Positions 31,742 to 41,894 of a stretch of DNA of 64,000 bases are shown here, in pieces. Both the position numbers and the translations under genes were made by a program. Origin of the DNA: Rossellomorea pakistanensis (GTDB lineage: Bacteria; Bacillota; Bacilli; Bacillales; Bacillaceae_B); contig NZ_JAFBDZ010000003.1 in NCBI RefSeq assembly GCF_016908495.1, positions 558,001-622,000 of the forward strand. Direction: 5' to 3'. The first letter of the stretch is position 1; every line of letters starts with the position of its first letter. Under the pieces are notes generated by a model. The model was not told the origin of the DNA, searched no databases, and was given only the letters and a program-made list of their open reading frames with translations.

Positions 31742-31914
31742 ATTTACAAATGATAACAATGTTTACGAAAACTTCCTATAAAAATGATTATAACCTAAAG
31801 GTCATTCGCTCTTTTGTCAAATGCCAAGGTCATAATAAACTCCTTTTCCAAGTATGAAAACATTTCCTCAAAGGGATACTATACAATATCATTTGGAAGA
31901 AGGAGTGAAGCGTT

Positions 31915-32697
31915 ATGAGTGATAATTATCAGATGGAAGGGTCTCAGGATCCACAAACTTCGCCTGGTTCTGAACCTGATAAAGGAGATCAAGATAAAGA
32001 TAAAGACCAAAAATCTGGTTTGATGGAAAAGATTCAACAATTAGGCCAAACAAATGTCCCGCAAATGTCAAATGATTCAAATATTCATTGTTTAACCATA
32101 GTAGGTCAAATAGAAGGGCATATGCAATTACCGCCTCAAAACAAAACGACGAAATATGAGCACGTTATCCCACAGTTGGTAGCTATTGAACAGAACCCTA
32201 AAATTGAAGGGGTACTTGTGGTCTTAAATACTGTTGGTGGCGATGTTGAAGCAGGGCTTGCGATATCAGAAATGCTTGCTTCATTATCAAAGCCTTCTGT
32301 TTCGATTGTACTTGGCGGGGGTCATTCTATTGGGGTTCCAATTGCAGTTTCATGTGATTATTCCTTTATCGCAGGGACTGCTACAATGACCATCCATCCT
32401 GTAAGGCTTACAGGATTAGTAATTGGGGTACCACAAACCTTTGAATATTTAGATAAAATGCAAGAGCGAGTTGTTAATTTTGTCACGAAACACTCGAATA
32501 TTACAGAAGATGATTTTAAAGATTTAATGTTTGCGAAAGGAAATCTAACGCGTGATATCGGAACAAATGTTGTGGGTCACGATGCTGTGAATTATGGATT
32601 AATCGATGGTGTAGGTGGTGTCGGCGAAGCTATCAAGAAATTAAATGAACTGATTTCACAAAATGGAGGATATAAGGAAGAAGGGATGATTCAATGA
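31915..32697 (+). CDS. tepA: ClpP-class serine protease TepA (translocation-enhancing protein)
   Basis: 260-aa protein with a charged N-terminal tail rich in Asp/Lys/Gln (1-55) and a ClpP-fold domain. Visible: [19 protein letters not shown], the candidate nucleophile Ser138 in GGGHSIGVP and His161 in TIHPVRLTG. The family is sporulation- and secretion-associated in Bacillus, encoded before spoIIIE. ATG 31915, AAGGAGTGA upstream. The last four bases overlap ylzJ. Confidence 0.92.
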   Translation: MSDNYQMEGSQDPQTSPGSEPDKGDQDKDKDQKSGLMEKIQQLGQTNVPQMSNDSNIHCLTIVGQIEGHMQLPPQNKTTKYEHVIPQLVAIEQNPKIEGVLVVLNTVGGDVEAGLAISEMLASLSKPSVSIVLGGGHSIGVPIAVSCDYSFIAGTATMTIHPVRLTGLVIGVPQTFEYLDKMQERVVNFVTKHSNITEDDFKDLMFAKGNLTRDIGTNVVGHDAVNYGLIDGVGGVGEAIKKLNELISQNGGYKEEGMIQ

Positions 32698-32897
32698 TCT
32701 TGTATACAGTTATTCCAAATGAGCAAGTTTATCCTACTTCCGATGCTGATTATACAGGGCAGATGATGATTGAGCGACAAGGCATTCCAATGATTGTACA
32801 GCAAGTTGATCAACAATATAGAATCGTCCGATTAATGAGTAGTGATCCTGCTGATTACCTGATTGAACAATATTGTCCGGGGCAATATATAAAGTGA
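32694..32897 (+). CDS. ylzJ: YlzJ-like small protein
   Basis: 67-aa protein starting [14 protein letters not shown], the recognised YlzJ-like family, encoded between tepA and spoIIIE in Bacillus. The rest ([30 protein letters not shown]) looks like a small beta-rich domain. Function unknown. ATGA overlap with tepA implies co-translation. Confidence 0.88.
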   Translation: MILYTVIPNEQVYPTSDADYTGQMMIERQGIPMIVQQVDQQYRIVRLMSSDPADYLIEQYCPGQYIK

Positions 32898-32974
32898 TTT
32901 TTTCAAAAGACTGTTTTCTAAAATTTTGTTGCTACCCTGAGATGAGTCGGAAATACATTTTAGAAGCTTTGAGT

Positions 32975-33076
32975 AGCCTGAATACATATAGATTCCTGCG
33001 GGCAGTGGCCAAAGTGAGACCTCGAAGTGTCTCTAGGAGGCTCACGGTCAACCCGAAACCGAAGTGTATTCAGGCT
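32975..33076. repeat. Intergenic repeat element with 12-bp terminal inverted repeats
   Basis: AGCCTGAATACA (32975-32986) and TGTATTCAGGCT (33065-33076) are perfect inverted repeats bounding a GC-richer interior (ATTCCTGCGGGCAGTGGCC ... GGAGGCTCACGG). The interior resembles dispersed repeats scattered in Bacillaceae genomes. It fills much of the ylzJ-spoIIIE gap (32898-33220). Short ORFs across it are not believable genes. Confidence 0.65.
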
Positions 33077-33119
33077 GCGGGTTAAATCACAACAATCAGA
33101 TGTTCTAAGAAAATGGATA

Positions 33120-33128
33120 TGATATAAT
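33120..33128 (+). promoter_or_regulatory. Extended -10 promoter candidate for spoIIIE
   Basis: TGATATAAT is a consensus TATAAT with a TGn extension; no convincing -35 is present. Transcription would start near 33135, just before the hairpin at 33140. Confidence 0.5.
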
Positions 33129-33139
33129 AAGATGGAAAC

Positions 33140-33159
33140 AGCAGCCAATGTTGGCTGCT
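33140..33159 (+). terminator. Hairpin ahead of spoIIIE
   Basis: AGCAGCCAA / TTGGCTGCT, a perfect 9-bp stem with a 2-nt gap (effective loop 4 or more), followed by TTCTTC. It is either a weak terminator for the upstream unit or a 5' stabilising hairpin of the spoIIIE mRNA. Confidence 0.55.
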
Positions 33160-33220
33160 TTCTTCATCTTACATATAACTACATAATAGAAATACTGGAA
33201 AAGAATTTAGGTGATTGATA

Positions 33221-35569
33221 GTGGCAAAAAGAAAAAGAAGAAGAAAGAAGAAAACCTCAGATATAAAACAAACTGTTAAATATGAACTTATTGGTATGCT
33301 TCTTATCGCTTTAAGCTTAATCGCCATCATCGAATTGGGGGCAGTAGGAAAAGCATTTGTTTTTTTCTTTAGGTTTTTCCTTGGCGAATGGTACATTATT
33401 GCGTTTTTAGGAATGCTTTTTTTTGCAGGATATTTAATGATCAAAAGGCAAATTCCATACCTATTTAAACGAAGATTGGTCGGGATTTATATTGTGTTAT
33501 TTAGTGCCCTGCTCTTAAGTCATGTGAAATTATTTGAACTTTTATCGAATGATGGTGCATTTCAAAATCCAAGTGTAATTACAAATACATGGGATCTATT
33601 TTGGATGGAAGTTAAAGGAGAATCAAGCACTTCTGATTTAGGTGGAGGTATGATTGGAGCTATCCTGTTTGCTGCTTCTCACTTTCTATTTGCCTCTCAA
33701 GGTACAGAAATAATTAGTATTGTTCTCATCATAATTGGAATTATTTTAATTACAGGAAAATCTTTAGGTGACTGGATTGGCAGAGTTGGAGGGAAAACCA
33801 TCCATTTCATGAGTGATCAATGGAGTGCATTTAAAAATGACTTGTCCGAATGGAAAGATGAACGACAAGTGAAAAAAGAAGAACGTCAAAAGACTAAAGC
33901 TGATGAAAAAGCAAAAGCAAAAGAAGAAGTAATACAATTTCCTGAGAATAGCACAGAAGAGAAAACAGAACCGATTATTTCAAGTTTTGCAGAAAGGGCA
34001 TATCCAGATGAAGAGCACAAACTTGATACTCAAAAAATCGAGGGTGAAAATAATAGCTATGATGTGGAAAAGACTCCCTCTTCTGCTATAGAAGAGGATC
34101 AGGCACCTCCAATTACCTTTACAGAATTAGAGAATAAGGATTATAAATTACCGCCAATTTCCTTATTAAAGAGGCCACAACAAACGGATCAGAGCAATGA
34201 ATATCAATTAATTCATTCCAATGCAGCCAAACTCGAGCGAACTTTTCAAAGCTTTGGTGTAAAAGCAAAAGTAACTCAAGTTCACCTAGGTCCTGCAGTA
34301 ACGAAATATGAAGTACACCCGGATGTTGGGGTAAAGGTTAGTAAAATCGTAAACTTAAGTGATGATTTAGCACTTGCACTTGCTGCTAAGGATATAAGAA
34401 TTGAAGCACCAATCCCAGGGAAATCTGCCATTGGGATCGAGGTCCCAAATTCAGAAGTGGCAATGGTTTCACTCCGAGAAGTAATTGAATCAAAAGCGAA
34501 TAACAAGCCCGATTCAAAGCTAATGATCGGTCTAGGAAGAGATATTACAGGGGAAGCGGTATTAGCAGAACTAAACAAGATGCCGCACATGCTTGTAGCC
34601 GGAGCAACAGGAAGTGGGAAAAGTGTTTGTATCAATGGAATTATCACTAGTATTCTCATGAGAGCTAAGCCACATGAAGTGAAAATGATGATGATTGATC
34701 CCAAAATGGTAGAGTTAAACGTATATAATGGAGTTCCGCATCTATTGGCGCCTGTGGTGACAGATGCCAAAAAAGCATCTCAAGCTCTTAAAAAAGTCGT
34801 TAGTGAAATGGAAAGGCGGTACGAGCTGTTTTCACATACAGGGACTAGAAACATTGAAGGATATAATGAATATGTAAAAAGACAAAATAATGATAATGAC
34901 GAAAAGCAACCGTTACTTCCTTATATTGTCGTTATTGTTGATGAATTGGCAGATTTAATGATGGTTGCATCAAGTGATGTTGAAGATGCTATCACACGAC
35001 TTGCACAAATGGCACGGGCAGCGGGTATCCATTTAATTATCGCTACTCAAAGGCCGTCAGTTGATGTTATTACTGGTGTAATAAAAGCAAATATTCCTTC
35101 ACGTATAGCATTTGCAGTGTCTTCCCAAACCGACTCCAGAACGATATTGGACTCAGGAGGGGCAGAAAAACTTTTAGGTAAAGGGGACATGCTCTTTATG
35201 CCAGTTGGTGCATCCAAGCCTACCCGTGTACAGGGTGCCTTTCTATCTGATGATGAGGTAGAAGAAATCGTTGACTTTGTTATAGACCAACAAAAGGCAC
35301 AGTATCAAGAAGAGATGATACCGGATGAAATTCCAGAGAATGAGAGTAGATCGGAAGTAGATGATGATGTCTATGAAGACGCAGTCCAATTAGTGGCTGA
35401 AATGCAAACAGCCTCCGTATCCATGCTACAAAGGAGATTTAGAATAGGTTATACAAGAGCAGCAAGATTAATTGATGAAATGGAAGTCCGCGGAGTAGTG
35501 GGACCATATGAAGGAAGTAAACCGAGGACAGTACTCGTGCCAAAGCCTTCAGATGAACAAACATCATAG
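33221..35569 (+). CDS. spoIIIE: DNA translocase SpoIIIE (FtsK family)
   Basis: 782-aa septal DNA pump that moves the chromosome into the forespore. A basic N-terminus (KRKRRRKKK) is followed by four or so membrane helices in the first ~180 residues, a charged linker (about 200-315), the RecA-like motor with Walker [13 protein letters not shown] and Walker [12 protein letters not shown], and a C-terminal winged-helix gamma domain ([28 protein letters not shown]). GTG 33221 fits AGGTGA; the TTG at 33215 is inside it. The closest remembered relative is B. subtilis SpoIIIE, gene next to ylzJ as here. Confidence 0.95.
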   Translation: MAKRKRRRKKKTSDIKQTVKYELIGMLLIALSLIAIIELGAVGKAFVFFFRFFLGEWYIIAFLGMLFFAGYLMIKRQIPYLFKRRLVGIYIVLFSALLLSHVKLFELLSNDGAFQNPSVITNTWDLFWMEVKGESSTSDLGGGMIGAILFAASHFLFASQGTEIISIVLIIIGIILITGKSLGDWIGRVGGKTIHFMSDQWSAFKNDLSEWKDERQVKKEERQKTKADEKAKAKEEVIQFPENSTEEKTEPIISSFAERAYPDEEHKLDTQKIEGENNSYDVEKTPSSAIEEDQAPPITFTELENKDYKLPPISLLKRPQQTDQSNEYQLIHSNAAKLERTFQSFGVKAKVTQVHLGPAVTKYEVHPDVGVKVSKIVNLSDDLALALAAKDIRIEAPIPGKSAIGIEVPNSEVAMVSLREVIESKANNKPDSKLMIGLGRDITGEAVLAELNKMPHMLVAGATGSGKSVCINGIITSILMRAKPHEVKMMMIDPKMVELNVYNGVPHLLAPVVTDAKKASQALKKVVSEMERRYELFSHTGTRNIEGYNEYVKRQNNDNDEKQPLLPYIVVIVDELADLMMVASSDVEDAITRLAQMARAAGIHLIIATQRPSVDVITGVIKANIPSRIAFAVSSQTDSRTILDSGGAEKLLGKGDMLFMPVGASKPTRVQGAFLSDDEVEEIVDFVIDQQKAQYQEEMIPDEIPENESRSEVDDDVYEDAVQLVAEMQTASVSMLQRRFRIGYTRAARLIDEMEVRGVVGPYEGSKPRTVLVPKPSDEQTS

Positions 35570-35570
35570 A

Positions 35571-35602
35571 AAAAGGATGATTCAATAGAGTCATCCTTTT
35601 TT
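35571..35602 (+). terminator. Terminator after spoIIIE
   Basis: AAAAGGATGA / TCATCCTTTT, 10-bp stem with a 10-nt loop, running into TTTTTT. Confidence 0.9.
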
Positions 35603-35688
35603 GAAGAGGTGGATGGTGCTTATAAACATGATCATCTTCCTTAGGAGGTATATGTATTAAATGGAAAATAAAAAAATTTAAGATATAT

Positions 35689-35705
35689 GATGTCAGACGT
35701 CTAGT
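35689..35705. promoter_or_regulatory. Putative GntR operator 1
   Basis: GATGTCAGACGTCTAGT contains GTCAGACGTC, the same core as two other sites in this locus. It lies where the -35 of the downstream promoter would be, so binding could block transcription. Confidence 0.5.
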
Positions 35706-35722
35706 AAGGATATCCACTATTG

Positions 35723-35731
35723 TGTTATACT
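35723..35731 (+). promoter_or_regulatory. Extended -10 promoter upstream of ymfC
   Basis: TGTTATACT is an extended -10 (TGn TATACT). The start would fall near 35738, inside the cre-like site. The 456-base gap 35570-36025 otherwise holds the spoIIIE terminator, two operator-like sites and a second weak promoter (TATAGT at 35950). Confidence 0.5.
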
Positions 35732-35733
35732 AT

Positions 35734-35748
35734 TAAAAGCGTTTACAT
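35734..35748. promoter_or_regulatory. Putative CcpA binding site (cre)
   Basis: Read on the minus strand the sequence is ATGTAAACGCTTTTA, matching the cre pattern WTGNAANCGNWNNCW at all but the penultimate position. It overlaps the predicted start point of the promoter at 35723, a repressing arrangement, suggesting carbon catabolite control of the nucleoside importer. Confidence 0.5.
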
Positions 35749-35981
35749 TTGTAAAGAAAATGTCTCCTGCTTGTTATAAATGAAAAATATTCGAGTTCCA
35801 ATGTATTATTATTGTTTATACTGAAAAGGAAAGGGTTTTCATTCGAGGATTCTGCAATGAAAACTGGTTTTGCGAATTCTGAATATTGGTATTTTAGTGT
35901 TTTTTCGACAAAATCACACAATCCTATTTATTTTATTTTTGAAAAGTGTTATAGTATTTTCGATTAGTAGGAAAGAAATAC

Positions 35982-35998
35982 GTCAGAGGTCTGATGTC
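35982..35998. promoter_or_regulatory. Putative GntR operator 2
   Basis: GTCAGAGGTCTGATGTC includes the palindrome TCAGA-GG-TCTGA. It lies 28 bases before the GntR gene start and just downstream of a possible second promoter (TATAGT at 35950-35955), a position suited to autorepression. Confidence 0.5.
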
Positions 35999-36025
35999 TT
36001 GAGAAAATTTGGTGGTGGTTCCAGG

Positions 36026-36751
36026 ATGACAATTAAAACGGATACGAGACATTTATACTTACAGGTCATAGATCGTCTAAAGAAAGACATCAAGGCAGGG
36101 GTTTATAAAGAGAAAGAAAAACTCCCGTCAGAATTTGACTTATCAAAACAGCTTGGGGTTAGTAGGGCTACTCTTAGAGAGGCTCTTAGAATACTAGAAG
36201 AGGAAAATGTCATTACTCGTCGTCATGGTGTAGGAACATTTGTAAACGCTAAACCGCTCTTTACCTCTGGTATTGAGCAGTTGAACAGTGTAACAAGTAT
36301 GATTAAACAGGCAGGAATGGAACCAGGTACTATTTTCTTAAGCTCTAGCACTCAAGGTCCAACAGAGGAAGATGTCCGTAGGTTCAATTTTGAAATGGAA
36401 GAAGAAGTCGTGGTCATTGAACGTGTTAGAACAGCAAATGGTGAACCGGTTGTATATTGTGTCGATAAAATACCTGCTAGGGTATTCCCTCGCGCTTTTA
36501 CACATGAAGATAATTCAATCTTTCATGTACTTGAACAAGAAGGAAACCGGAGAATCACACATGCTGTTGCTCAAATTGAGCCCGTTGGATATCATGATAA
36601 AATTTCTCCCATTCTTGAGTGTGAACCAGAAACGGCGATGCTTGTTTTAAAACAAATGCACTTTGATGACTTTGACGAGCCGATTCTATACTCTGTAAAC
36701 TATTTTAAGGCGGATATGTTTAGCTTTCATGTTTTAAGAAAACGTGTTTAG
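36026..36751 (+). CDS. ymfC: GntR family regulator (HutC/UTRA type), YmfC-like
   Basis: 241-aa transcription factor. N-terminal winged helix ([41 protein letters not shown], residues about 30-72), then a UTRA-type effector domain (residues 95-240; [17 protein letters not shown]). The frame is open back to 35870, but ATG 36026 behind a GGTGG-rich site fits the domain start. Encoded directly upstream of the nucleoside-type ABC importer and flanked by three related operator-like sites. It probably senses a nucleoside, sugar phosphate or related ligand; the ligand is unknown. Confidence 0.88.
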   Translation: MTIKTDTRHLYLQVIDRLKKDIKAGVYKEKEKLPSEFDLSKQLGVSRATLREALRILEEENVITRRHGVGTFVNAKPLFTSGIEQLNSVTSMIKQAGMEPGTIFLSSSTQGPTEEDVRRFNFEMEEEVVVIERVRTANGEPVVYCVDKIPARVFPRAFTHEDNSIFHVLEQEGNRRITHAVAQIEPVGYHDKISPILECEPETAMLVLKQMHFDDFDEPILYSVNYFKADMFSFHVLRKRV

Positions 36752-36808
36752 CAAAAATTCACTAGTGTTTCTACTAACTTATTACATTATTAATGGGGGG
36801 TACTTTAA

Positions 36809-37915
36809 GTGAAAAAGCGTAAATTTGGTATGGCGCTGTCACTCGTGCTTGCAGCAGGTACAATTTTAGGTGCATGTGGAACAAGTGGGGACAAAGAAGA
36901 AGGATCTTCAAAGGGCGGCAACGAAAAAGATAAATTTACTGTAGCAATGGTAACAGATGTTGGTGGAGTAGATGATAAATCATTTAACCAATCAGCTTGG
37001 GAAGGTCTTAAAGCTTTCGGTAAAGAGAATGATTTAGAAAAAGGTACTGATGGATTTGATTATCTTCAATCCCAATCAGATGCTGATTATTCAACAAACT
37101 TAAACAAATTAGCACGTCAAGATTTTGACTTAGTATATGGTATTGGCTTCTTAATGGAAGGGGCTATCAAAGAAATTGCTGAACAACAGAAAGAATCAAA
37201 ATTTGCAATTGTTGATGCAGTAGTCGAACAACCAAACGTAGCTAGCATTATGTTTAAAGAACACGAAGCTTCTTTCTTAGCCGGAGTTGCTGCTGCAAAT
37301 GCGACAAAAACGAACAAAATTGGATTTATCGGTGGAATGGAAATTCCCGTTATCGATCGTTTTGAAACTGGATTCCTTGCTGGTGTTGCATCCGTAAATC
37401 CTGATTTAAAAGTTGATGTACAATACGCTGGTGCATTCGATAAAGCAGAAGTTGGCCAAGCGATTGCTTCTAAAATGTATTCTTCTGGAGTAGATGTCAT
37501 TTTCCATGCAGCTGGAGGAACTGGTAACGGACTATTTACAGAAGCTCGTAACTTGAAAGAAAAAGATCCTTCACGTGAACTTTGGGCAATCGGAGTAGAC
37601 TCTGATCAAACTGCTGAAGGAATTGTTAAAGTAGATGGGGAAGAGAAGAACATTGTTTTAACATCTGCACTTAAGCGTGTAGATAATGCAGTAAAAGATC
37701 TTTCTACAAAAGCTATGGAAGGGAACTTCCCTGGAGGAGAAACCATTCTATACGGTTTAAAAGAAGAGGGAGTAGGAATTGCTCCACTCAATGAAGAAAT
37801 TGAAAACAAGGATGAAATCATGAAAAAAGTAGAGGAATGGAAAGAGAAAATCATTAATGGTGACATCACTGTTCCATCTACTAAAGATGAGCTAAAATCT
37901 TTCAAAGCTAACTAA
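36809..37915 (+). CDS. nupN: BMP family substrate-binding lipoprotein (nucleoside ABC importer)
   Basis: 368-aa lipoprotein of the basic membrane protein/Med family. Signal peptide with lipobox LGAC (lipidated Cys23), then [24 protein letters not shown], the family signature, and [21 protein letters not shown] proteins bind nucleosides such as guanosine or inosine. GTG start after GGGGGGT. Followed by the ATPase and two permeases. The symbol is by analogy to B. subtilis NupN; exact substrate inferred. Confidence 0.88.
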   Translation: MKKRKFGMALSLVLAAGTILGACGTSGDKEEGSSKGGNEKDKFTVAMVTDVGGVDDKSFNQSAWEGLKAFGKENDLEKGTDGFDYLQSQSDADYSTNLNKLARQDFDLVYGIGFLMEGAIKEIAEQQKESKFAIVDAVVEQPNVASIMFKEHEASFLAGVAAANATKTNKIGFIGGMEIPVIDRFETGFLAGVASVNPDLKVDVQYAGAFDKAEVGQAIASKMYSSGVDVIFHAAGGTGNGLFTEARNLKEKDPSRELWAIGVDSDQTAEGIVKVDGEEKNIVLTSALKRVDNAVKDLSTKAMEGNFPGGETILYGLKEEGVGIAPLNEEIENKDEIMKKVEEWKEKIINGDITVPSTKDELKSFKAN

Positions 37916-37927
37916 TAGGTGATTTTT

Positions 37928-37967
37928 GGGATAAGCGGGCTTTGATTGTCGGCCTCTTATCCCATTT
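37928..37967 (+). terminator. Terminator/attenuator between the lipoprotein and ATPase genes
   Basis: GGGATAAG / CTTATCCC with an inner GGC/GCC extension, followed by ATTTTC. Such hairpins commonly allow excess production of the binding protein relative to the membrane components. Confidence 0.8.
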
Positions 37968-38025
37968 TCTTAAAATTCTAATTGAAGCGTAGATATTGAT
38001 TCTACTTTTCACTTAGCGTTTTACC

Positions 38026-38046
38026 GAGGGCATGTCCCTCATTTTT
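38026..38046 (+). terminator. Second short hairpin upstream of nupO
   Basis: GAGGG / CCCTC with a 5-nt loop, followed by ATTTTT, immediately before the operator-like palindrome. Confidence 0.55.
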
Positions 38047-38057
38047 CTTGAAAATAC

Positions 38058-38070
38058 GAGGTCTGACCTC
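38058..38070. promoter_or_regulatory. Putative GntR operator 3
   Basis: GAGGTCTGACCTC is a perfect 13-base palindrome sharing the GGTCTGA/TCAGACC core with the sites near ymfC. It sits in the 17-nt interval between TTGAAA (38048-38053) and a poor -10 (TAACTA), so it may control an internal promoter for nupOPQ. Confidence 0.55.
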
Positions 38071-38121
38071 TAACTACTAACCTACTAATTCCGTATACCT
38101 TGGAACAAGGAGTGAGAAAGA

Positions 38122-39669
38122 ATGGATTTTGTCATAGAAATGCTCAATATCCGTAAAGAGTTTCCCGGTATTGTTGCAAACGATAATATTACTCTTCAAT
38201 TAAAAAAGGGAGAAATACATGCTCTCCTTGGGGAGAATGGAGCAGGTAAATCGACGCTAATGAATGTTCTCTTTGGCTTATATCAGCCAGAGCAAGGAGA
38301 GATTCGCGTTAGGGGTAAAAAAGTAAATATTTCTAACCCAAATATTGCAAATGATTTAGGGATTGGAATGGTTCATCAACATTTTATGCTTGTTGATACT
38401 TTTACAGTCACTGAAAATATCATTCTAGGTCGAGAGCCAAATAATATGGGGACTGTCGATATTAAAAAAGCAGAAAAAGATATTAGGGAAATATCAGATC
38501 GCTATGGTTTATCTGTAGATCCTACAGCGAAGATTTCAGAAATTTCTGTAGGTATGCAGCAACGAGTTGAAATTTTGAAAACGTTATATCGTGGAGCGGA
38601 AATTTTAATTTTCGATGAACCAACAGCCGTACTAACTCCGCAAGAGATAAAAGAACTAATTCAAATTATGAAAACCCTTATAAAAGAAGGGAAATCTATC
38701 ATTCTAATTACCCATAAATTAAAGGAAATCATGGAAGTATGTGATCGAGTGACCGTTATACGTAAAGGCGAGGGGATTGGAACACTAGATGTAGAAGGAA
38801 CCAATCCGAACGAACTTGCAAGCTTGATGGTGGGCCGTGAAGTTACTTTTAAAACAGAAAAAACACTTTCTAAACCTAAAGAGAATGTCCTGGAAATTTC
38901 TAATCTAGTTGTGAAAGACCATCGTAATATTCCGGTGGTAAAATCATTAGACCTAGAAGTAAAAGCAGGCGAAATTGTTGGGATTGCGGGTGTAGATGGC
39001 AATGGCCAAAATGAACTGATCGAAGCGATTACCGGACTAATGAAGGCAGAAAGCGGTTCAATCAAGCTGAATAATAAAGAAATTATAAATATGAAACCAA
39101 GAAAAATAACTGAATCGGGTGTAGGACACATTCCTCAGGATCGCCACAAGCATGGTTTAGTCCTTGACTTTCCAATTGGTGAAAACATGGCTCTTCAAAA
39201 TTATTACATTAAACCGTATTCAACGGGTGGAATTCTAAATTACAAGAAAATCTATGAAAAGGCAAGAAATTTGATTAAGGAATTTGATGTACGAACACCT
39301 TCTGAGTATACAATGGCCCGTGCACTATCTGGAGGAAATCAGCAAAAAGCGATTATTGGACGGGAAGTAGATCGTGATCCTGATTTATTAATTGCTGCCC
39401 AGCCTACACGTGGGCTTGACGTTGGTGCTATCGAATTTATTCATAGTCGTTTAATCGAGCAAAGAGATAATGGTAAAGCTGTATTGCTCTTATCTTTTGA
39501 ATTAGATGAAATAATTAATGTCAGTGATCGAATCGCAGTAATCTACGAGGGGAAAATCGTTTCAATTGTCGACCCCAAAGAAACAACAGAACAAGAACTA
39601 GGACTTCTTATGGCTGGTTCGAAACAACAGAAAGCAGGTGAGGATACTAATGTCAAGTCGCTTGATTAA
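38122..39669 (+). CDS. nupO: Nucleoside ABC importer ATPase (two nucleotide-binding domains)
   Basis: 515-aa duplicated ABC ATPase. The first domain has Walker A GENGAGKSTL, signature ISVGMQQRVEILK and Walker B LIFDEPTA. The second has a degenerate Walker A (GVDGNGQNEL), signature LSGGNQQKAIIGRE and LLIAAQPTRGLD in place of the usual catalytic Glu. This arrangement is typical of the sugar/nucleoside (RbsA-like, NupO/BmpB) class. ATG 38122 after AAGGAGTGAG. Overlaps nupP by 20 bases. Confidence 0.93.
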   Translation: MDFVIEMLNIRKEFPGIVANDNITLQLKKGEIHALLGENGAGKSTLMNVLFGLYQPEQGEIRVRGKKVNISNPNIANDLGIGMVHQHFMLVDTFTVTENIILGREPNNMGTVDIKKAEKDIREISDRYGLSVDPTAKISEISVGMQQRVEILKTLYRGAEILIFDEPTAVLTPQEIKELIQIMKTLIKEGKSIILITHKLKEIMEVCDRVTVIRKGEGIGTLDVEGTNPNELASLMVGREVTFKTEKTLSKPKENVLEISNLVVKDHRNIPVVKSLDLEVKAGEIVGIAGVDGNGQNELIEAITGLMKAESGSIKLNNKEIINMKPRKITESGVGHIPQDRHKHGLVLDFPIGENMALQNYYIKPYSTGGILNYKKIYEKARNLIKEFDVRTPSEYTMARALSGGNQQKAIIGREVDRDPDLLIAAQPTRGLDVGAIEFIHSRLIEQRDNGKAVLLLSFELDEIINVSDRIAVIYEGKIVSIVDPKETTEQELGLLMAGSKQQKAGEDTNVKSLD

Positions 39670-40699
39670 TATCATCATCCCCATAATTGCCGTATTTCTT
39701 GGTATTCTTGTCGGGACAATCATCATGATTTTTAGTGGATATAGTCCAATTGAAGGTTATTCGGCACTATGGAATGGGATATTCGGAGAAATTTATTATG
39801 TTGGTGAAACGATTCGCCAAGTAACACCTTATATATTGGCAGGACTAGCGGTTGCATTTGCTTTTAGAACAGGCCTATTTAACATTGGAGTGGAAGGTCA
39901 ATTAATCGTTGGTTGGCTAGCAGCTGTTTGGGTTGGAGTGTCGTTTGAACTCCCTAAGATCATTCATTTACCCCTTGCCATTTTAGCAGCAGCTGTTGCA
40001 GGTGCGCTTTGGGGGTTCATTCCGGGTCTTCTCAAAGCGAAGTTCAAAGTTCATGAAGTCATTGTCACGATTATGATGAATTATGTTGCTTTACATGTGA
40101 CAAATGCCATCATTCGTACGTATTTGTCTGAAAGTAGTGATCGTACAGAAAATGTTGCAGAAACTGCGAGCTTAGCTTCACCTTTTTTTGAATCATTGAC
40201 TGATTATTCACGTATGCATTGGGGAATTTTCATTGCCATCGTATGTGCTTTTATTATGTGGTTCTTTCTAGAAAAAACAACAAAAGGTTATGAGTTAAGA
40301 GCTGTTGGGTTTAATCAACATGCATCACAGTACGCAGGCATGAACGTAGGAAATAATATCATTCTTTCCATGGTCATTTCTGGAGCTTTTGCAGGTCTAG
40401 CAGGTGCTATGGAAGGACTAGGTACTTTCGGATACGCTTCCATTAAAGGTGGGTTTACTGGTGTCGGATTTGACGGGATCGCAGTAGCTTTATTAGGAGG
40501 AAATGCTGCGATTGGGGTAATCCTTGCAGCGTTATTATTCGGTGGTTTAAAAATCGGAGCATTAAATATGCCGCTTGAAGCGGGTGTTCCGAATGAGCTT
40601 GTTGATATTATTATTGCACTTATTATATTCTTTGTAGCTTCAAGCTACATGATTCGTTGGTTTATTGAACGTTTAAGAAATAAAAAGGGGGTGAAATAA
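39650..40699 (+). CDS. nupP: Nucleoside ABC importer permease 1
   Basis: 349-aa membrane permease of the BPD_transp_2 family, with about 9-10 hydrophobic segments and the LAGLAVAFAFRTGLFNIGVEGQ motif, GHxG-like features and GGNAAIGVILAALLFGG near the end. ATG 39650 (CAGGTGAGG upstream) lies inside the end of nupO; GTG 39638 is a less likely start. Acts with nupQ in the membrane. Confidence 0.92.
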   Translation: MSSRLINIIIPIIAVFLGILVGTIIMIFSGYSPIEGYSALWNGIFGEIYYVGETIRQVTPYILAGLAVAFAFRTGLFNIGVEGQLIVGWLAAVWVGVSFELPKIIHLPLAILAAAVAGALWGFIPGLLKAKFKVHEVIVTIMMNYVALHVTNAIIRTYLSESSDRTENVAETASLASPFFESLTDYSRMHWGIFIAIVCAFIMWFFLEKTTKGYELRAVGFNQHASQYAGMNVGNNIILSMVISGAFAGLAGAMEGLGTFGYASIKGGFTGVGFDGIAVALLGGNAAIGVILAALLFGGLKIGALNMPLEAGVPNELVDIIIALIIFFVASSYMIRWFIERLRNKKGVK

Positions 40700-41659
40700 G
40701 TGGGCTTAATGGACATTTTGATGATTGTGATACCTTCTACATTGCTATGGGCGACTCCACTTATTTTCACTGCTTTAGGTGGAGCATTTTCCGAACGATC
40801 AGGTATCGTTAATATTGGTTTAGAAGGATTAATGGTTATTGGTGCGTTTGCTAGTATTGTATTTAATCTGGCTTATGCTGATACTTTAGGAGATGCAACA
40901 CCTTGGATTGCTTTGATCGTAGCTATGTTAGTTGGGGCTATTTTGTCGGTGCTTCATGCCGTAGCCTCTATTACTTTCCGGGCAGATCAGGTTGTTTCTG
41001 GGGTAGCCATTAACCTATTAGCTATTGGAGCTGCATTATTCCTTGTGAAATTAATTTATGGGAAAGGTCAAACGGACATTATTCAAAAAGGATTCGGTAA
41101 GTTTGATATTCCATTTTTAAGTGACATTCCATTAATTGGAGATTTATTTTTTACCAATACGTATGCTCCACCTTTCCTTGCGATAGCCGTCGCTTTTCTA
41201 GTTTGGTTTATCATGTTTAAGACTCCGTTCGGACTACGGCTTCGTTCCGTTGGCGAACACCCAATGGCAGCGGACACGATGGGAATTAATGTGACAAAAA
41301 TGCGCTATATCGGGGTTATACTGTCTGGAGCACTAGCTGGTATTGGTGGAGGGATTTATGCCCAAGCAATTTCATCAGACTTTGGTCATGCCACCATTAA
41401 TGGTCAAGGGTTCATGGCATTAGCGGCACTTATCTTTGGGAAATGGCATCCACTTGGAGCTATGGGGGCAGCTTTGTTCTTCGGATTTGCTCAAAGCTTA
41501 AGTATCATTGGAAACAGCTTACCATTACTGGAGAATATCCCGAGAGTTTACTTATTAATCTCTCCGTATGTATTGACAATTTTAGCACTTGCAGGATTTA
41601 TCGGGCGTGCAGATGCCCCTAAAGCACTTGGAAATCCTTATATTAAAGGGAAAAGATAA
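40700..41659 (+). CDS. nupQ: Nucleoside ABC importer permease 2
   Basis: 319-aa second permease of the same family, shorter than NupP. Motifs FTALGGAFSERSGIVNIGLEGLM and RSVGEHPMAADTMGINV are visible, with about eight membrane segments. GTG 40700 directly follows the nupP stop, with AGGGGGTGA overlapping the nupP end, so translation is coupled. A strong terminator follows. Confidence 0.92.
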   Translation: MGLMDILMIVIPSTLLWATPLIFTALGGAFSERSGIVNIGLEGLMVIGAFASIVFNLAYADTLGDATPWIALIVAMLVGAILSVLHAVASITFRADQVVSGVAINLLAIGAALFLVKLIYGKGQTDIIQKGFGKFDIPFLSDIPLIGDLFFTNTYAPPFLAIAVAFLVWFIMFKTPFGLRLRSVGEHPMAADTMGINVTKMRYIGVILSGALAGIGGGIYAQAISSDFGHATINGQGFMALAALIFGKWHPLGAMGAALFFGFAQSLSIIGNSLPLLENIPRVYLLISPYVLTILALAGFIGRADAPKALGNPYIKGKR

Positions 41660-41661
41660 TA

Positions 41662-41693
41662 GAAAAAAGACGTGGGTTTCTACGTCTTTTTTC
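41662..41693 (+). terminator. Terminator after nupQ
   Basis: GAAAAAAGACGT / ACGTCTTTTTTC, 12-bp stem with an 8-nt loop; T-run within the right arm. A-rich left arm makes it potentially bidirectional. Confidence 0.9.
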
Positions 41694-41894
41694 TATTATC
41701 TACTTAAAATTGTTTTACAAAAAAAGGGGTTTTGAGTGTAAAAAGTTTCATTTATGTATATGCAGTAAGATGAACGAATATTTGTAACACAAGAGGTTTG
41801 ATGAGAAGAATTATTAGGAATGATAGATTAAAGCTACTAAAGTGGTCAATTCTTATTTGTTATAACAAAAAATTTGTGAGGCGGGTGATTCTCG

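Noticed and set aside
32873..33085. 70-codon ORF across the spoIIIE upstream gap
   Set aside because: It runs through the intergenic repeat element with terminal inverted repeats, overlaps ylzJ out of frame and has no ribosome-binding site.
34282..34770. 162-codon minus-strand ORF inside spoIIIE
   Set aside because: Antisense shadow of the conserved motor domain; no independent support.
35870..36025. N-terminal extension of the GntR regulator
   Set aside because: The extra 52 codons cover promoter and operator sequence, and the regulator's DNA-binding domain begins normally at ATG 36026.
36809..41659. Undescribed transport system
   Set aside because: Although the regulation is interesting, the four proteins match the known BMP-type nucleoside ABC importer layout.
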